Source: Dryomyza anilis (taxonomy: Eukaryota > Arthropoda > Insecta > Diptera > Dryomyzidae). From it: a stretch of DNA of 64,000 nt. This document shows positions 1 to 10,012 of the stretch, in pieces (the stretch's first letter is position 1; each line of letters begins with the position of its first letter). Location: positions 101,305,700-101,369,699 of the forward strand of contig OX638130.1 in the NCBI GenBank assembly GCA_951804985.1. The letters are read 5' to 3'. The translations under genes and the position numbers were made by a program. Below the pieces are notes generated by a model, which saw only the letters and a program-made list of their open reading frames with translations, was not told the origin of the DNA and searched no databases.

Positions 1-200
1 TGTGGCGTTTCGGTTATCCGAATCCTGTGAATTACAATGACAACGAACTTTTCTGCGGCGGTTATGCGGTGCAATGGGAACAGAATCAGGGTCGTTGTGG
101 TGTTTGTGGCGATGCTTATCATGCGAAAACACCACGACCACATGAGGCTGGTGGCGAATTTGCCAAGGGTATTATATCGCGTTACTATACGGCAGGACAG
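1..200 (+). CDS. AA15 LPMO exon, 5'-truncated by window edge
   Basis: Frame begins at base 3 and reads WRFGYPNPVNYNDNELFCGG onward, the conserved N-terminal third of AA15 domains, with the cysteine pairs of the CGVCGD motif. The exon ends on the codon boundary CAG at 198-200. The donor that follows is GCAAGT, not GT. ACAG|GCAAGT matches the consensus of the minor GC-AG intron class, and no GT nearby keeps the frame into the next exon. The preceding exon(s), with signal peptide and first histidine, are not in the window. Confidence 0.85.
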
Positions 201-3200
201 GCAAGTAGAAAAATTATTAATGTGGTTTTTGGTAGTCTATTTAAAATGTAACATGTTATGAAAATAGTCTTTTCCAATAGTTAAGTTTAACATATTTTTA
301 TAAAGACAATACTACAATCGTATAATACCTTCCAGAATCATTAATCATAGATTTCTAAAGATATATCGTCCAAGGGGCGAATGTGTAATATTTGACATTT
401 GCGTTTGTTTTACTTTTTTGAATGTAGTTTTTCCGCAAGTATACTGTGCCAAAATCGTGTGTGGTTTTGTTGGATATTACTAGATACAAAAGACAAAACC
501 AAAAGGGCGAATTCGAAAAATTGAAAATGTTGTCATGACAAAAGGGCGAATCCTTTCGTTATTTTGCCATAACTTTTTATTGGTATAAGATAAAATAGTG
601 GTGTAAAGGCATTAATTGTTTGTTTTTAAATCACTTATCGGCCATCACCATTATTTTAAAATATTTTTTTGAATTTTTATCATTTGCAAGAAAAAAGTTT
701 GGCAAATTATTTTAAAATAATAATGCCAATCGATAGGTGCTTCAAAATCAAACATTGAATACGTTTACATCACGATTTTATCTTGCACCAATAAAGAGGC
801 ATAGCAAAAAAACGAAAAGATTCGCCCTTTTGGCATGATAAGATTTAATTTTTTTCCAATTTCTTCATTTATTTACTATAACTCTTTATTGGTGCAAGAT
901 AAAATAGTGGTGTAAAGGTATTAATTGTTTGTTTTTAAAGCACCTATCGTTTGGCATCATTATTTAAAAATATTTTGCAAAACATTTATCCTGCAAATAA
1001 CAAATGGCAAATTAATTTCGGCAACATATTTTTAAATAATGACGACAATCGATAGATGCTTTAAAAACAAACGATTAATTCCAGTACATTACTATTTTAT
1101 CTTGCGTTAATAAAAAGTTATAACATAACAAAAAAAAAATATATATGCGTTTTGGTCAGGATATAGCCTCACAAAATCCATATTTATAATTCAGTAAGTT
1201 GTCCAAATCCAAAGATATTTTATATACGTTATAATAATTGATAAATAAACCCAAATAACAGAAAAATTGAAAAAAAAACTAAATTTTACTAATTTTTAAA
1301 GCACTTCAAACTTTAAAATTTGATTTATCAAAATTTTTAAAAATGCACTTTCGCCCCTTTCGCATGACAGTGACGATATGTTTTCCAATATTTCGAATCA
1401 CAAATATTTTAATAAGTTTGGTTGTCCTTCAACAATTTTCGCTAGATAAAAGAGTATTCTTCCACGATGTTTATTTCTCGACAATTTATTACCCGGACAA
1501 TTCTTCAAAAAAAAATTTTCACAAGAATTCTTCCCTCAGAGAATTCGTTCACAAGACAATTTTTCCGTGAAACAATTCTTCCCTGGTTAATTATTTCACG
1601 AGAGAATTCTTCCCCGAGATAACTCGTTCCAAGACAATTCAATGTGAACCGATAGTAAAATCCATTTATATTTACATCGTTAGCTCTGTTTCTTTATTTT
1701 ATTTAATTTATTTATTTAAATGAGATTCGCGTTAATATTTATTTTCATATATTTTAATATATACCAACTAGGTAACTGATATCTGAAAGATGTCTTAAGT
1801 TATCTTTTAAATGTTTTCGTTATACGAAAGTTATCCGAAATGTTACGAAAAAGATGTTTCTTTGTAACACAAATAATAGACTGCTTTGTCAGAAAGATGT
1901 CCTATGATATACATGCATTATCCCATCTTCTTTTCATAAACTGAAAGGCAACCGGATTAAGTCATCGAAATATGTACAAAATGATGTGCCAAAAATGTAG
2001 TACATTTACCATATATATGGATGAAAATGAGAATGGAAAAGAATTATTTCTAAGACGAATATTTGGAGGGGGGGGGGGGATATTATTGTTAGTAAATTGT
2101 CCAGGAGAATAATATTTCGAATATGTAGAGAATATTTGGAGAATAAGTCTCTTCCTTTTCGATAATAGATATTTCTAAAAGTAACTTAAATCCACCCATT
2201 TCAAAATCAAAAACACAATCAAGACAAATCAAGTCAGGTTAATTTTTTATACGCGGTTACCAGTTACAATTCGAACTGTAGACTGTGGTGAGATGTTTTT
2301 TTTTTAACAAATCGATATAATTTATATGGGTTGCACTGTAATACATATTATTTATAGTGCTGCCTAAATGTATGCAATGTATTGAACAAAAACAGGTACA
2401 GTACATATCAATAGTATACATATATCATTTTTGTCGAAGTAAAACTCAGAAAATCAAGAAGTAAAATTATACTCTATTATTTATTATCCCTACAAAACAA
2501 ATGAGCGACTTTTTTTTATTTATCTAGCATCTATAATTACCAAATATTTTATGCACCATTAAATTTGACTTGTTAAAACTTTGGTCATATCCACCCGAAT
2601 TTCGTCCATTTATTTGAAATTGTTAGTGGCAGAATTCTCAATGGAACTTTAAAGAATTCAGAACAAAAACTCAAATCTGTACAAAATATATTAGAAAATA
2701 CGAGAATTTCCAGTTTTTGTTTGTTTTCAGTAATACGTAATAAGTGTGTTTTATGAAATATGAAAAAAAAACTGAGTATGAGGTCATGATTAGAATCTCA
2801 CAGTCCATCGGAAAATCATACTTAGTTCGAGAATATATCTGTTTTTTGTTGTAGTGCGGTACAAGTGTTTTCTTTAATAAAAATCTTACTTATTTTCAAT
2901 AGGAAATCGAGGTTGAAGTCGAGCTAACCGCCAATCATTATGGTCGTTTCGAAATGTTCCTCTGTCCCAACAACAATCCACGACAGGAGGCCACACAACA
3001 ATGTTTCGATCGTTATCCATTATATATATCGGGCAGTAGTCGGGAACATCGTTTCCTGATACCGCGCGATACCAAAAAGAAGGACATTTTCCGCTATCGC
3101 GTCCGTCTGCCACCGTATGTGACCTGCACACAGTGTGTCCTGCAATGGTCTTACTATACGGCCAACATGTGGGGTACTTGCGGTAATGGTACCGAGGCTG

Positions 3201-6200
3201 TAGGTTGTGGCAAAGCTGGTAATTATTATTTTTAAAACATATATTTTGAAAATAAGTTTTATATTTTGTGTTTTTATCAACCTTTCTCCATATTTTTTTT
3301 TAAAGAAACATTCCGTAATTGCGCCGATATTGCTATTGTTTCGAATACTGGTGGTGGTGTACCACCAATTTTCGTCAACAACAAATCACCATATCTTTTG
3401 TACTACAGAGATTATCGTGCGCCGGAAACCAACAATGTATTCCCGCTGATTGTGCGGTAAGTTTTTATAATTTGTGGGTTTGTGGACACTATCAGAAATC
3501 TATATATATTTGATTTTTTTTTTTTTGCTTTTTTAGAAATACAACAAAATCGAAAAACTAGCGTACACAACCGCTATCATGTTCGATATGTTATATGATA
3601 TATAAAATACTACCGATCTATTAGAATTTATAGAATGCTTTAGCAAAAACTATTAAACAAAAACATTTATTATATACGCATTAATTATAAGTATTGTATA
3701 TTTTCAAAATTAACCAAAACGAATAATTATAATAATAGCAATAATCCAAAGCTGTTAACATAAACAACACATATTCCAAAAAAAAAAACACTGTATTATA
3801 TAAAAACACTTTCGACACTCAGGTACCTTTATGAAATTGCATTTATAGCACCAAACATTTTTATATTTAAGAACTATTATATATATTCAACGTTTGCTTG
3901 GTTGTGGTAAAAACAAAAAATTATGGGGTTTAAAATATATATTGCTTGCTGCGTGCAAAACACCAAACCATATGTTGTTTCATTTTATATTGGTGTTGGA
4001 AATAGACGTGTAAATATTTTGTTAATACATAACAGAAAAATTAAAAATGTAATATTAGTAAACCCTAAAAATAATCTTACCGAAAATACTTTCTCACTGA
4101 AAAATGTTATATTAAATAAATTTTTCATTTTAAAGAATGGTTTTAAAAAAAATTTTAGCTCAACATAAACATTTTTGAAAGTAGGGATATGAATACAATA
4201 AACCAAATTTATTAATATGACGGGTTGTCGAGATATAGGGTTCAAAAACTGACTTTTACTTTAATCAGTGTGACGCAATTGATTGGATTTTTTTCACTAT
4301 ACGGTTACTTTTCACAAAATCCGACTTTAAACAAACTGAAAGACAAACAGTCCAACGAACTCCCTGTTTAGTTCGAACAATTCATACTCGGGTATTGCAC
4401 AAAATAGGATTCTAACCAGCGAATGAAACGAAATTTAGGGAATACCGGGGCTAAGTCGACATTTTTTTTTCAATGCTAATTTTGACAACCATCAATGACA
4501 TAGGACAAAAATAATAATACAGTTGGATAGATTGATTCATTAGATCTACAATATTTAGTTTCCACGAAACAAATGCAAATGCGACACAACCTCGCATTCG
4601 CGATTTAAAGCAAAAATTTACTTTCCCCGATGTCGACTTAGCCCCGTACCCCCCTATACCTTTTTTGATCTACAGTTTTATGTTGAATGAAAATAGTGTC
4701 AGCCTAAAAATAGGCAATGCATACACAAAATTTAAAATTCTAACCACAGTGGAGGCCAAAATATTATTAACGCATTATATAAAATTATTTTTAGTTGATC
4801 TTTTTTTAAGGTCAAAGTAGTCTAGTCTTGTTCGTGCATCAGCAGGTCAATCCTTTTCTTGCTTGGGAATGTCGATTTTGTTCTGGTTTTTGCAAACACT
4901 GCACTAACCATCCAACCAGACAAACGATGTCCAAAACCTAACTTTATAAGCTGTCTTAAAAGCTGTGTATATCCGAATGTTGTCAGAAAAGTGATCGAAC
5001 AGGTATCTGAAAGGCTTACGAATTGCTGCTTTATTGTTGACTTTTTTCACCAGAAAAGATAACTAAAAAGTTATGTTTAAGTCAACTAATTAAAGGCATC
5101 TTTGGAAAGTTGCCTTCTAGACAACAGATCAGATATCTTAAATACCACTTTTAGTCATTATGGCGCCTGAATTTTGAAAGATGACTTAAACTGTATATAC
5201 TTCAACCATGGTTATAAACAAATAGACAACAACAATGAAAAAATAAAAGTTATCTTTTCAAATTATCTTTTTTATTAGCCCACAAACATTCATAACGCGA
5301 TTTACTGATCACGGTTAATATTTTTATTATCATTTTTGTCCACACAAAATACATGGGGCACAAAACATGCCAACAGGAAACAGTATGAAACAGCAAAGAA
5401 ATACGAATGCAAACTTTGAAGTATAAAGTTCAGGGGTACCACTGATTTGTTTACTTTAAAAAGTTAACTTTCTGAGATATCTAAAAGATGGTTAAGAGAT
5501 AACTTTTGTAATGACCTTAATGTTCCCTGAAAAACGATATTCACAAGTTAACATATCGTCTCTTTTGGTTCATTTAACTAAGATTAACAGGAGACTTTTA
5601 CCGGAAATGAACTTTTCAAATAAACCGATAATTTATGGTAAAACATAAAAATAATAAGAGTTGTGACATTATGCACATCATACCAAGATATAAATTGGCA
5701 CTTCATACCAAGACATCTCATACCAAAGGATATTTCATACCAACCAATACAAATGACACCTCGGGTCATACCCAGACACCCCACACCAATGGTGTCTCAT
5801 ACCAAAACACCTCATATCATAACAAGAGATCTTGTTATGAGGAGTTTTCCTATGAGGTGTACACTAGTATGAGATGTCCATTGGTATGAGATGTCCATTG
5901 GTATGAGATGTCCATGTGTCTTGGAAAGAGCTGTCTTGATAATACTACATACACTAATTGTATATAAAATAAAATAAAAAACAATTAATTTTATAACAAA
6001 TAATTTGAAAATTTATTCTCTATACCAATTTTAATAATTCGCACATTGCTAACTACTAAAACCGATGTAAATACTCCCTAAAGATATTACAGAACCTAAA
6101 TGCATTAAACGTAATTTAGCACAGCGCTCATGGTATTTAACTTCTGTAATTTCTTCTTACACAACATACAAGAATTTAGACTAGTAACTAAACAAGAAAA

Positions 6201-9159
6201 GGAAATATTAACTTCGACACTCATCACTACTACTGACGACGTACATATAAGTATAAATATTAATTTAACATTTCATTGAAAACGATCATGGATTAACAAT
6301 TCTCGATACACGATACACAAACAGACACAGACACAACAAAAACATTCTCAAATGCTGAATGCTGGAAAATAGCATTTAGCATTTTACCTCGGGATATGTA
6401 ATCGCCATGATTAGTATAATAAATACGGATATCTGCAGAGTACCAACAAGTATAGTCTTTAGCAAATTATTCTTAGGCTCTAGATAACGTTCCATAGGCA
6501 TTGGCGTAATTGTGCGTCTTTTGCGTCGACGCACTACCTTTTTGAGAATGGGTTCTTCCTTTAACTTTTCCTTTACATTCTTCGCTTCATCCGTTTGTTC
6601 ATGCAACGCATTCTCAATCTCAATATGGTCACTAAAAGACACCTTTTGCCTTATTACATTGCTAGTCTCCCCATCGCCTATGGCATTTACTTCAATTTCA
6701 TTGAATACGGGTGTTGGTGCATCGCCACTTTGGTGATTATAGACGATCTGGTACGAGTCCTCGGAACAGCCACCTTCGGGCGACGAAGAGAAGACTGGAC
6801 TATCGCATATCGAACGCGGCCACGATGATGACTTCATATTATAGAGAAAGTTATTGAAAAACACCGGATCCTGTTCGAGTACATTGAACGGTACCATCGA
6901 ATTCTTTGGTCGCAGATGTCGCATCAATTCATCGGGGTTGCGTTTTAGCTTTTTAAAGCTGGTGCGTTTCAACTGATCGTTGAACGGCAGATAGAAATGC
7001 CGATCGGCTTCTTCCTTCAGCTCAACAATTGTTTTATACGCAATATGAAACTCCTTGACTAAACTCCAATGACATCGAACGCCTTTGGTGCGCACGCGAA
7101 TTGTTGCATTGTGTTCCAAGGCCATGACGCAGTGCACCAATTGCATACGTTTGAAACGCATTGTCGATGTGGCTGTCGTCTTGCCTTCGCTTATCGTCAG
7201 CGATTTGCGCGAGACGGTGCGTTGTAGTGTTGCCTCCAGTTTCTCGCCCAAAGCACGCAGTATGATAATCTCTTTCTCGAGAGTAGGCACATTCTTGAAT
7301 ACTACATCCACTTGTTGTTTATCCGGTTTTTCGGTCCTAAAAGCCACTGACTTCTCGACAAAGACATTACGCGATGGTTGAACTACCATCGATTCACTTT
7401 CCGAGGTGTCAAGCATATGAAGTGCCGACTTAACTGCCGTTCCTTGACGCAGTATCTCACGAAGCTGTGACTTGAGTATATCCTTGAAAAGCTGCTCATC
7501 GGACTTGCGCAACTGCCGATGTCGTTCGTCAGTTTTGAGCACATTCCTGATTAGTTTTAACTCCTCCGAGTTCATCGAACGTTGTCGTTGCCGTAGTAGA
7601 CTCTCGAAATTACTCTGCAACTCCAAGCTAGAGTTGAGAGAAGCTCTCGTTGAAGATGGCATTAACGGTGCCATTTCGTACTCACCGGCAGAGTTATAGG
7701 ACACGTTGCTTGACTGCGTTAGTTTAATGGCCTTCTTAATCTCATGCACGCTATTGCTACCATTGCTGGTAGGTGAGTCGAGTAGACTGGTGGCGTAACT
7801 AGTAGTCTTAGGACGTATCGAAGAGGACGAAACTGTCTCAACATATTTTGACTCATCTGACGAAGACTTAGGCGACGTTTTTAGTGACGTTTCGCAAAAA
7901 CTTGTGTGTTTATTACGCGAGGAATTTGAGGACTGTGTGTCCACATACTTGGAATCATCCGAAGAAGACTTTGAATTGGAAATGCTACGCACTGTCAGAA
8001 TCTCATTCATCGACTTATCGACGGTACATAACGGTATGGGTATATCAGGCACCACTGGTGGCTGATAGTTATGTATAATTTTATTAGTATCCGGTGGGCT
8101 ACGTTTCTTCTTGAGAGTTCTTTTATCGGAGTTACGCTTATTGCTATTACTATTCGGTGATAGAGGTTTGCGAACGTTCGTAATTGCACTATTGCGTAGG
8201 TTGCTAATGCGTTGTGCGCTCTTGGCACGAAGTGCCAAACGACTTTTTGTTGGATTGCCAAGATTTTCCTCATTGCTGGTACAGCGTTTAACTTTACTGA
8301 GACGTTCCCAGACGGTTTCTTGCCTGACTTCAACTTGTTTTTCTTTCAGAAATAGAAATAGAATATTGTACAGAAGCTAAAACACATTTTGACACTGAGC
8401 CGGCACCTACCTTTAGTAGGTGTCTTACTCTTGCGACGTATATCCTGGTTTTCGTTTTCCTTTTCCACTTTCACCACTTTGCGGCGAATGTCCTGGTTTT
8501 CATTTTCCTTTTCCACTTTCACCAATGGATTTGGTTTGCATCTATTTATGGCATTTGGCATTTTTGTTGATTGATGATTTGACCGAAACTTTTATGATCA
8601 TTTACAAAAAAAATTAAAAGATTTTCTTTTTTATGAGGCTTTTTCTTTATACAAACGCGTCAACAAAATTTTGGGGTTTTATATATTTATATTTATTTCA
8701 GAATTGAAAGACGTTTCGAAGGCTGCTTGATATATTTATTAAGGCAAACTCTTGCAGTGTTCTAAATGTTCCATGCAAATCTATAATGCTTTTAAATAAA
8801 TCCATAGTCCAATTAGTATTTATCTCTATAATTTATCATTTCAGCGATCAAAAATGTATAGCTGCACCTGCGTATCGCACACTTCCTGGCATGAATAACT
8901 GGTGCGAAACAAATTGCTTGCGTTATCCACCCAATTGTCCGGAGACTGCCTGTCATTGTCCGTAAGTTTAACAATAACCGTCAAATATCATTTCAAGTTT
9001 CCGTAAACCTTATTTAACATTGTTCTTTTATGAATTTTTAGTAAGGATTGTGTCGCCATTGGAGAATTAGAGGGTCGTGATGGTGCAGATACCTACTGTA
9101 TGGATGCTTGTCTCAATCATGACTCAAATTGTCCCGTCGATAGGTGTCGTTGTTTCTAG
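1..9159 (+). CDS. AA15 lytic polysaccharide monooxygenase (chitin-binding type-4), 5'-partial, two alternative 3' ends
   Basis: Copper-dependent oxidative enzyme family, secreted, acting on chitin or related polysaccharides (family knowledge). Exons by splice consensus and phase: 1-200 (upstream part missing), 2903-3218, 3306-3456, then either 3537-3561 or 8845-8961 plus 9042-9159. The domain core is recognisable from LFCGGYAVQW, CGVCGDAYHAKTPRPHEAGG, TANHYGRF and the Cys-rich QWSYYTANMWGTCGNGTEAV stretch. The histidine in TANHYGRF is the likely second copper ligand; His1 and the signal peptide are outside the window. Phases agree at every join. The long form adds two six-cysteine modules after the catalytic domain. 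The 5.4-kb intron 3457-8844 holds a complete antisense gene. Family call is firm; which 3' end is used, and where, cannot be seen here. Confidence 0.85.
361..1380. mobile_element. Double-hairpin foldback element, copy A
   Basis: About 1.0 kb with imperfect terminal inverted repeats: ATATCGTC then GGGGCGAATGTG at the left; at the right the reverse complement, CACTTTCGCCCCTTTCGCATG then GACGATAT. Inside are two successive long palindromes, about 534-838 and 874-1130. Their arms carry AAAAGGGCGAAT, TTTATTGGTGCAAGATAAAA and GATAGGTGCTTTAAAA-type blocks in opposite orientation. A second full copy is at 14434-15410. No protein is encoded, so it is non-autonomous. Confidence 0.7.
1425..1640 (+). repeat. 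Degenerate ACAATTCTTC-type array
   Basis: Repeated variants of ACAATTCTTCCC, AGAATTCTTCCC and ACAATTTTTCC spaced by about 15-25 nt. This is the same consensus as the large array at 26780-28250. It is short and diverged. Confidence 0.45.
2903..3218 (+). CDS. AA15 LPMO central exon
   Basis: Acceptor TTTTCAATAG at 2893-2902; donor G|GTAATT after 3218 (phase 1). Encodes the EIEVEVELTANHYGRF strand with the probable second copper-binding histidine, the CPNNNP loop, the RDTKKKDIFRYRVRLPPYV segment and the CTQCVLQWSYYTANMWGTCG motif, all typical of insect AA15 proteins. Enters in phase 0, matching the exon that ends at 200. Confidence 0.9.
3306..3456 (+). CDS. AA15 LPMO exon, end of catalytic domain
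   Basis: Acceptor AAAG ends at 3305 after a T-rich tract; donor GTAAGT starts at 3457 (phase 2). Encodes ETFRNCADIAIV followed by a linker ending NNVFPLIVR, the end of the catalytic domain. The phase-2 end is compatible both with the short terminal exon at 3537 and with the distal module exon at 8845, so this donor looks like the branch point for alternative 3' ends. Confidence 0.85.
3537..3561 (+). CDS. AA15 LPMO short alternative terminal exon
   Basis: Acceptor CTTTTTTAG ends at 3536. In phase 2 the exon gives only RNTTKSKN and then TAG at 3559-3561. A long AT-rich stretch with several near-consensus poly(A) signals follows. It would give a secreted enzyme with no C-terminal module. The alternative reading is that this acceptor is fortuitous and only the distal exons are used. 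Confidence 0.55.
4443..4648. mobile_element. Short inverted-repeat element (MITE)
   Basis: Left end TACCGGGGCTAAGTCGACAT; right end ATGTCGACTTAGCCCCGTA. That is about 19 bp of nearly perfect terminal inverted repeat around a ~165-bp AT-rich core without coding capacity. A single copy is seen in this window. Confidence 0.65.
5690..5930. repeat. CATACCA / TGGTATG hairpin block
   Basis: The left half is a run of units like CATACCAAGACATCT. The right half is the inverted form, TTGGTATGAGATGTCCA, three times in near-perfect tandem. The centre at about 5815-5850 is itself a near-perfect palindrome, ATCATAACAAGA then GATCTTGTTATGAGG. The whole block can fold as one long hairpin. It lies in the AA15 intron, 3' of the antisense gene. 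Confidence 0.65.
6376..8561 (-). CDS. Unidentified 705-aa tail-anchored protein, nested antisense in the AA15 intron
   Basis: Two exons: 8561-8411 and 8342-6376. ATG at 8561 has a good fly context (CAACAAAAATG). The donor AAAG|GTAGGT and the acceptor CTGAAAG join in phase 1, giving a 705-aa frame with stop at 6376-6378. The N-terminus has a 16-residue tandem duplication (VKVEKENENQDIRRK twice). A Ser-rich middle follows, with another internal repeat (SSSDDSKYVDT / SSSDESKYVET), then a charged region with coiled-coil potential, a basic RRRKRR stretch and a single hydrophobic segment near the C-terminus (ILVGTLQISVFIILIMAITY). The layout suggests a tail-anchored or inner-nuclear-membrane type protein, which is inference only. 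I do not recognise the family. GAG|GTAAAA just before the stop could be a donor to further exons. Confidence 0.75.
8411..8561 (-). CDS. First coding exon of the nested 705-aa gene
   Basis: 151 nt, 50 codons plus one base. Encodes the start methionine and the duplicated 16-residue acidic/basic unit. The two units are almost identical at the DNA level (about 48 bp each), so the duplication looks recent. Ends AAAG|GTAGGT. Confidence 0.7.
8845..8961 (+). CDS. AA15 LPMO C-terminal six-cysteine module 1 (symmetric phase-2 exon)
   Basis: Acceptor ATCATTTCAG ends at 8844; donor GTAAGT starts at 8962. At 117 nt (39 codons) with phase 2 at both ends, the exon is symmetric. Cysteine spacing is C-X15-C-X3-C-X6-C-X4-C-X-C, with WCETNCLRYPPNCPETACHC at its end. 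This matches, from memory, the Cys-rich tails of several insect AA15 proteins. Phase agrees exactly with the exon ending at 3456, despite the 5.4-kb gap and the antisense gene between them. Confidence 0.75.
9042..9159 (+). CDS. AA15 LPMO C-terminal six-cysteine module 2 and stop
   Basis: Acceptor TTTTTAG ends at 9041. Encodes PKDCVAIGELEGRDGADTYC and so on, ending CRCF with TAG at 9157-9159. Cysteine spacing is again C-X15-C-X3-C-X6-C-X4-C-X-C, identical to the preceding exon, so the two modules are a tandem duplication with one exon each. An AATAAA signal lies at 9271-9276. Confidence 0.75.
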
Positions 9160-9270
9160 TGACCTCCAGATGTCAGTGTAAATCAACATTTCTTTTGAAG
9201 AAAAGAAAAGCTGTGCTTTTAAGTCTATGCCGTCGATTTTTTATAATAACGTTTTAAAGATTTTTAAAAT

Positions 9271-9276
9271 AATAAA
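9271..9276 (+). other. Poly(A) signal of the long AA15 form
   Basis: AATAAA 112 nt past the stop at 9159, with a second one (GAATAAAA) about 10 nt further on. Position and orientation fit the long AA15 transcript. Confidence 0.5.
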
Positions 9277-9289
9277 TATTGAATAAAAA

Positions 9290-10012
9290 AAATTGTTTCT
9301 TTTGATATGGTTTAAAAATCCTTAACCAGAAAAATAATTGATTAAAGAACAAGTTGCAATATATTCGATGAACCATATCAGTATCGTACCAAAGACATTA
9401 TAGAAAACCAAACCAACTAGAAGAAAATATAGGCGAACATTCGTTGATCTTTAGGTTTCGTTAACATTCAACCTAAAGTTATTTCGTTGCAAATCGTATG
9501 TCTGGTTGGGTTATTATAGATAAATAACTCCTTAAACTGCTGTTTTCTAAAATTAAATAGATGATCTCCACATCTAGAGTTTGTGCAGAGTTTCCTAAAT
9601 AAATCAAGACGTTTTGTTTGCATGTTGCATACAATTTTGTTTTGTGCACTTTATTGAAAGAACTTCTAATATAAAATAACAAATTCTATGTTACAATGCA
9701 AGCATATTTAATCAAATCAATATTACTCTTTAGATTAAATCAAATTGAAGAATGCAATTGTGATCAGCCCATTTTACGGAATATACTCAATCTGCTCAAA
9801 TCTCACTTGCATATTAGCCTAGAATGGGTCTTCTTACAGTTCCACAACAGGCGCGTCTAGTCTCGTACAGTTTGACATGCGTATTGGGTTTTCTTTAGAA
9901 TGTATTATGTGGTATTATTGAGAAATATATAAATAATATATATAAAAAAAAACTTTGGAGTTTAGCAAAAGGTCTTCAGGTATGATAACACACCGTACAG
10001 TTGGAAACCAGC
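9290..10012. other. Intergenic / convergent 3' regions
   Basis: Lies between the poly(A) region of the + strand AA15 gene and the stop of the - strand 457-aa gene, so it is a tail-to-tail spacer. No gene or repeat family recognised. Confidence 0.5.

Larger units (their letters stand above)
201..2902 (+). other. AA15 intron, GC-AG type
   Basis: Begins GCAAGT and ends CAATAG. It contains the double-hairpin element at 361-1380, a short degenerate ACAATTCTTC-type array at about 1425-1640, a diverged repeat at about 1765-1930 related to 12281-12552, and a run of ten G at about 2070-2080. Nothing coding was found in it. Confidence 0.6.
3562..6375. other. AA15 intron upstream portion: repeats, no gene seen
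   Basis: Holds the presumed 3' UTR of the short AA15 form, a ~206-bp inverted-repeat element (4443-4648), T/A-rich diverged repeats with AAAGATGACTTAA motifs (about 5165-5510), the CATACCA hairpin block (5690-5930), and the 3' UTR of the antisense gene. A reverse-strand AATAAA at 6012-6017 is a candidate poly(A) signal for that gene. Open frames here are short and lack codon character. Confidence 0.5.

Noticed and set aside
2068..2081. Run of ten G flanked by GGA
   Set aside because: Isolated homopolymer; no G-quadruplex-forming series and no partner motif.
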